DNA of 64,000 nt from Thermoguttaceae bacterium. GTDB taxonomy: Bacteria > Planctomycetota > Planctomycetia > Pirellulales > Thermoguttaceae. Positions 59,783 to 64,000 of the stretch are shown here, piece by piece. How positions within the stretch are numbered: the first letter of the stretch is position 1; the number at the start of each line of letters is the position of its first letter. Where the stretch lies: the NCBI GenBank assembly GCA_025060325.1, contig JANXBW010000010.1, positions 62,001-126,000 of the forward strand. The letters are read 5' to 3'. The notes under the pieces are model-generated. The model was given only the letters and a program-made list of their open reading frames with translations, was not told the DNA's origin and did not search any database. The position numbers were made by a program, and so were the translations under genes.

Positions 59783-60953
59783 CGTTCGTACTCCGGTGTC
59801 ACTTTTCGGGTCAAGAAATCGTCACAGCGAACGCTTCGGAAGGTTCTTGGGGCAAGCTTTTCAGGCTAAACAAACTCACGCGGCCGCCGCTCTCCATCGG
59901 GTGCCCTGACCTATGGAACTCACTACATCTTTAGTTACATAGGTAGTGGCGTGACATTGAGGCTTAAAGCTTCAAGCCACTCCTTCCCTGGCGAGATCCC
60001 GGCGTGGGAGAAGCTCGCCCTGCGGCCACGAAGGGGGCCTCGGCTTTGGTCGAGTTTTTCCGAAAACGCTAAGCTTTAGCTTCGCTTTCAATCCTGCGCC
60101 GTAGTGCCCTATCGGCTATCAGAGCTCAACTAAGTTTCGCTGGGGACTAAATGAGGCCGAGTCCCCTCCGGAGTACTTCTTGGGCTAAGGTCCAACGGCG
60201 GGCCCCACGAGCCACCCCCAAAATGTTGATCATGTTACAGCCTGGAAGGTGGACTGGGGACCCTAGCATCGCTCCTGCTTTTTTGCTGAGCTTTCTTCAG
60301 GTTCGCTTGAGCGGAGTGTGAACGTGGGTTTGAGCGCGGTTAGCCTGATTAATTGCAGGCGCCGGGTAAGCCTGGAAAAGGGGCGGGCAAAAGCAGAATT
60401 CAAACGCATCGGCTCCCGGGCACACAAACGGCGAGCCTCATCCCCATTGAGGTTCCGGGGCTTTCGCATAGTCGCATCGTCCTCCGGTGTCCATACGTAA
60501 GCGGGAAATGAGTGACCGTCTGGAGTAGGGCAAATAGCTCAGGGAAAGTACCGGAGTAGGATCCCAGGGCAGGGGACTTGCACGGCAGGTCCAAGTTCGG
60601 TTGCCGTTACGGGCATTTTCCAAACGCAAGCTTGAAGACGAGCCGAAATTCGTGTAACGTGAGCATTGTGCCGGCGGAGGAATTTCGGGCGGCGGCGACC
60701 TTTCATGGCTGCCCCGTACTCGTTCCTGCCTCGGCCCTGGAAAGTTGTCTCGGATGGGCTTTTCCGGCACTCATTGGTCCACTTTGTAACCCCCAATAAG
60801 GGGGATGTCGTTGCTGAGACGTGGCAGGCCTCTAGGAGACCGGTAGTTCAGCAAAATTTTGTCCGCGGGCAACTAGTTCATAGTTCCTTGAGCTCCGTTT
60901 GGTGTGTGCTTGGCATCGCGGAGCAAGCGTTGTTGTTTTAAAGGAGTCCGGCT
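59783..60953. other. Long divergent intergenic region, no gene recognised
   Basis: About 1.2 kb between the alcohol dehydrogenase gene (minus) and PFOR (plus), holding both promoters. Reading frames up to 110 codons are unconvincing. The PFOR ribosome binding site AAAGGAG lies at its right end. Confidence 0.4.
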
Positions 60954-63900
60954 GTGAAGACGGGTCAGTATTTAACTCTTGAAGGCAACGAAGCTACCGC
61001 CGCTGTCGCCCACTTGTGTAACGAGGTGATGGCTATCTACCCGATTACACCCTCGTCAACTTTGGGTGAGCTGCCTGACGAGTGGGCTTCGAAAGGCCGA
61101 AAAAACCTCTTCGGCGTTGTCCCCACTGTGGTGGAAATGCAGAGCGAAGCCGGTGCAGCGGCGGCTGTCCACGGGGCTCTGCAGGCCGGCGCCCTCAGTG
61201 CGACGTTTACGGCCTCCCAGGGCCTACTGCTTATGATCCCCAACATGTTTAAGATTGCCGGCGAGCTTACGCCCGCGGTCTTTCACGTCACAGCGCGAAC
61301 CGTCGCCACGCACGCCTTGTCCATTTTCGGAGATCACAGCGATGTGATGGCTGTTCGCTCCACTGGCTGGGCTCTTCTAGCGGCCGGCAGTGTGCAGGAA
61401 GCGCAAGATTTAGCGATGATCGCTTATGCGGCCTCATTGGAAAGCAGGATTCCTTTCCTCCACTTCTACGACGGTTTCCGCATCTCCCACGAGGTCAACT
61501 GTATCCAGGTGTTGACGGAGGACCAGGTGCGGGCCATGCTTGACCCGGAGGCCATTCGTGCCCACCGCCTCCGGGCAATGAATCCGGAGCGGCCCGTGCT
61601 CCGTGGCACCGCTCAGAACCCAGACGTCTTTTTCCAGTCGCGGGAAGCGTGCAATCCGTTTTATTTCCGCTGCCCAGAGATCGTTCAAAAGGTGATGGAC
61701 CGCTTTGCGGCGGTGACAGGGCGACAGTATCACCTCTTTGATTACGTGGGAGCTCCCGACGCGGACAGGGTGATCGTGATCATGTCCTCCGGCGGCGGGG
61801 TAGTGGAGGAGACGGTTGAGAAGCTTAATTCGCAGGGAGAACGCGTGGGAGTGCTTAAGGTCCGGCTCTTCCGGCCGTTTGATGGCCGGGCATTCGTCCG
61901 CGCCCTGCCCAAGACAGTGCGGGTGGTGGCGGCTATGGACCGGACAAAAGAGCCTGGGGCTATTGGCGAGCCTTTGTATCTAGACGTCGTAGCCGCCCTC
62001 ACGGAAAATTGGGCTGAGTACGCACCCGGCCAGCCAATGCCTCTTGTCATCGGCGGTCGTTACGGCCTTTCTTCCAAGGAATTTACCCCGGCAATGGCCG
62101 CCGGCATTTTCGAGGAGATGAAAAAGCCGCAGCCGAAGCGGCACTTCACTGTCGGGATTCATGATGACGTCACGCACCTGAGCCTGCCTTACGATCCCAA
62201 TTTCTCCACAGAGGCCCCCGATGTCACCCGGGCGGTCTTTTTTGGGCTGGGCGCTGACGGCACGGTAGGATCAGTCCGGAACACTTGCAAGATCATCGGC
62301 GAAAACACCCCGCTTTATGCCCAGGCTTACTTCGTGTACGACTCGCGGAAGGCTGGGTCTTTGACCACCTCCCACTTGCGCATCAGCCCTCGGCCAATCA
62401 AAGGTTCTTACTTAATTAGCCGTGCCAATTTCGTGGGATGTCACCAATTTGTGTTCCTGGAACGGTTCGACGTCCTTTCCATGGCCGAGCCAGGGGCAAC
62501 TTTTCTGCTTAATAGCCCGTTTGGACCGGACGAAGTTTGGAATCAGATCCCTGCGGAGGTTCAGGAGGAGATTATCCGCAAAAAACTTCGCTTTTGGGTC
62601 GTTGACGCTTATCGGGTGGCCCGCGAGGCGCAACTGGGTGTCCGCATCAACACAATCATGCAAGTGTGCTTCTTCAAGCTGAGTGGGGTGCTGCCAATTG
62701 AGGAAGCGGTGGGCCATATCAAAGAGGCTATCGTTGCCACCTATGGCAAGAAAGGCGGAAGCGCAATTATCGAGCGGAATTTTGCCGCTGTGGACCGGGC
62801 ACTGGACGCCTTGGCGGAAGTGCACTATCCGCAGCAGGTGACCTCCAAGAAGCACCGTGTACCTCCGGTTCCCGAGGATGCTCCCGCGTTTGTCAAGAAT
62901 GTGCTCGGTAAGATGATCGCCAATAAAGGCGATGAGCTTCCAGTCAGTGCTTTGCCGGTTGACGGCACTTATCCGACGGGCACCACTCGCTACGAAAAGC
63001 GGAGCATCGCGCTAGAGATACCTATTTGGGATCCGGAGCTTTGCACGCAGTGCGGCTTCTGTTCGCTGGTGTGTCCGCACGGGTGCATTCGGATGAAGGT
63101 TTATCCGCCCAGCATTTTGGCACAGGCGCCTAATGGCTTTAAGTCGACGGATTATCGCGGCAAGGAATTCGCCGGGTGGAAGTTCACCGTTCAGGTCGCC
63201 CCTGATGATTGCACAGGATGCGGTTTGTGTGTGCAAACTTGCCCGGCCAAAGATAAACAGGTGCCCAAGCACAAAGCGATCGACATGTTGTCGAAATTCG
63301 AGCATCTGGATCGCGAACGGGCATGCTGGGACTTTTTCTTCAACAAGATTCCCGATGTCGACCGCGAGCAAGTCAAAGTCGATACGATTAAAGGCTCGCA
63401 GCTCCTATTGCCGCTGTTTGAGTTTTCCGGTGCCTGTGCCGGCTGTGGAGAAACGCCGTATGTTAAACTCATCACCCAGCTGTTTGGTGATCGCATGATG
63501 ATCGCCAACGCCACGGGTTGTTCATCGATTTACGGTGGTAACCTCCCGTGCACACCGTATTGCACGACGCCGGAAGGCCGCGGACCCACGTGGAACAATT
63601 CGCTCTTTGAAGATGCCGCCGAATTTGGCTTTGGCTTCCGTTTGGCTGTGGACCAAATGGTGGAGTACTGTCACGAGTTGTTGCGGCGGCTGTCGGGGCA
63701 GCTGGGCGATAGCTTGGTGTCCGCTCTGATTAACAATCCGCAGGAAAGCGAGGGGGATATTCGTCGACAGCGGCAGTTGGTGGCGGAACTGAAGCGCCGG
63801 CTGGCAGAAATAGATTCCGAGGATGCGCGGAACCTTTTGGCGTCGGCCGATTATCTTATCCGTCGCAGTATTTGGTCCTTCGGTGGCGATGGTTGGGCCT

Positions 63901-64000
63901 ATGACATCGGGTTTGGCGGGCTGGACCATGTGCTGGCCTCCGGGCGGGACATCAACTTGCTTGTGATGGATACGGAGGTCTACTCAAACACTGGTGGACA
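60954..64000 (+). CDS. nifJ: Pyruvate:ferredoxin (flavodoxin) oxidoreductase, cut by window end
   Basis: Oxidises pyruvate to acetyl-CoA and CO2 while reducing ferredoxin or flavodoxin. The frame starts at a GTG preceded by AAAGGAG and stays open for 1015 codons to the window edge; the full enzyme is about 1170-1200 residues, so the last 150-200 are missing. Visible parts: N-terminal pyruvate/TPP domain (EGNEATAAVAHL, YPITPSST), domain III, a ferredoxin insert with two 4Fe-4S motifs (C697-xx-C-xx-C-xxx-C and C753-xx-C-xx-C-xxx-C), and the TPP domain with CAGCGE (C828, C831) and NATGCSSIYGG for the proximal cluster. The last residues are VYSNTGGQ. All three clusters look intact as far as visible. 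Together with PPDK it suggests anaerobic or facultative metabolism. Confidence 0.96.
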   Translation, partial: MKTGQYLTLEGNEATAAVAHLCNEVMAIYPITPSSTLGELPDEWASKGRKNLFGVVPTVVEMQSEAGAAAAVHGALQAGALSATFTASQGLLLMIPNMFKIAGELTPAVFHVTARTVATHALSIFGDHSDVMAVRSTGWALLAAGSVQEAQDLAMIAYAASLESRIPFLHFYDGFRISHEVNCIQVLTEDQVRAMLDPEAIRAHRLRAMNPERPVLRGTAQNPDVFFQSREACNPFYFRCPEIVQKVMDRFAAVTGRQYHLFDYVGAPDADRVIVIMSSGGGVVEETVEKLNSQGERVGVLKVRLFRPFDGRAFVRALPKTVRVVAAMDRTKEPGAIGEPLYLDVVAALTENWAEYAPGQPMPLVIGGRYGLSSKEFTPAMAAGIFEEMKKPQPKRHFTVGIHDDVTHLSLPYDPNFSTEAPDVTRAVFFGLGADGTVGSVRNTCKIIGENTPLYAQAYFVYDSRKAGSLTTSHLRISPRPIKGSYLISRANFVGCHQFVFLERFDVLSMAEPGATFLLNSPFGPDEVWNQIPAEVQEEIIRKKLRFWVVDAYRVAREAQLGVRINTIMQVCFFKLSGVLPIEEAVGHIKEAIVATYGKKGGSAIIERNFAAVDRALDALAEVHYPQQVTSKKHRVPPVPEDAPAFVKNVLGKMIANKGDELPVSALPVDGTYPTGTTRYEKRSIALEIPIWDPELCTQCGFCSLVCPHGCIRMKVYPPSILAQAPNGFKSTDYRGKEFAGWKFTVQVAPDDCTGCGLCVQTCPAKDKQVPKHKAIDMLSKFEHLDRERACWDFFFNKIPDVDREQVKVDTIKGSQLLLPLFEFSGACAGCGETPYVKLITQLFGDRMMIANATGCSSIYGGNLPCTPYCTTPEGRGPTWNNSLFEDAAEFGFGFRLAVDQMVEYCHELLRRLSGQLGDSLVSALINNPQESEGDIRRQRQLVAELKRRLAEIDSEDARNLLASADYLIRRSIWSFGGDGWAYDIGFGGLDHVLASGRDINLLVMDTEVYSNTGG

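Overview
The window looks like chromosomal DNA of a planctomycete (Planctomycetota, probably Pirellulales; a thermophilic lineage such as Thermogutta is a guess). The evidence is the protein set: two DUF1559 prepilin-like proteins with an H-x9-DG tail, Tat-exported Gfo/Idh/MocA and DegT enzymes, secreted PQQ-like beta-propeller proteins, paired TPR and CRTAC1 (FG-GAP plus ASPIC/UnbV) proteins, lipid A genes (lpxA, lpxK), and wide intergenic gaps. By my tally only about 70% of the window codes. I see no phage, insertion sequence, CRISPR array or rRNA.

Layout. 0.3-2.7 kb: part of a Tad pilus locus (tadB, cpaF/tadA), minus strand. 3.3-6.8 kb: a DinG-type helicase whose first Fe-S cysteine is serine, and a XylR-type (sugar-binding plus AraC) regulator. 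8.2-15.9 kb: the most interesting block, five co-directional genes whose products all carry export signals: three DegT/DnrJ/EryC1/StrS PLP enzymes with Tat signals, one Tat lipoprotein of the Gfo/Idh/MocA family, and one lipoprotein made of three RidA-like domains. 16.2-18.3 kb: rhomboid protease, FabZ-like dehydratase, and a 32-residue basic protein resembling mycobacterial ribosomal protein bL37. 20-25 kb: PQQ-like protein, PIG-L deacetylase, NagB-like deaminase, LpxK. 25.2-30 kb: guaB, a planctomycete secreted protein, a FmdB-type zinc ribbon and nnrE. 30.4-40 kb: a mirrored block with two TPR/CRTAC1 pairs flanking a DUF1559 protein and a small lipoprotein; one TPR gene appears frameshifted. 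40.4-47.7 kb: PQQ-like protein, M28 peptidase with PDZ domains, TrpB2, LpxA, ribosomal protein S20. 49-54 kb: second DUF1559 protein, orphan FliN-like protein, tRNA-Ser(GGA), ASCH and DJ-1/PfpI proteins. 54-64 kb: pyruvate phosphate dikinase, a small secreted protein, a zinc alcohol dehydrogenase, and the first 1015 codons of pyruvate:ferredoxin oxidoreductase, cut by the window edge.

How they fit together. The five exported enzymes, with the divergent XylR-type regulator upstream, suggest sugar or amino-sugar chemistry outside the cytoplasm. PIG-L plus NagB-like plus LpxK/LpxA point to amino-sugar and lipid A metabolism. PPDK and PFOR together give reversible pyruvate/PEP/acetyl-CoA interconversion typical of anaerobic or facultative carbon metabolism. 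All functions are inferred from motifs read by eye; no database search was run.
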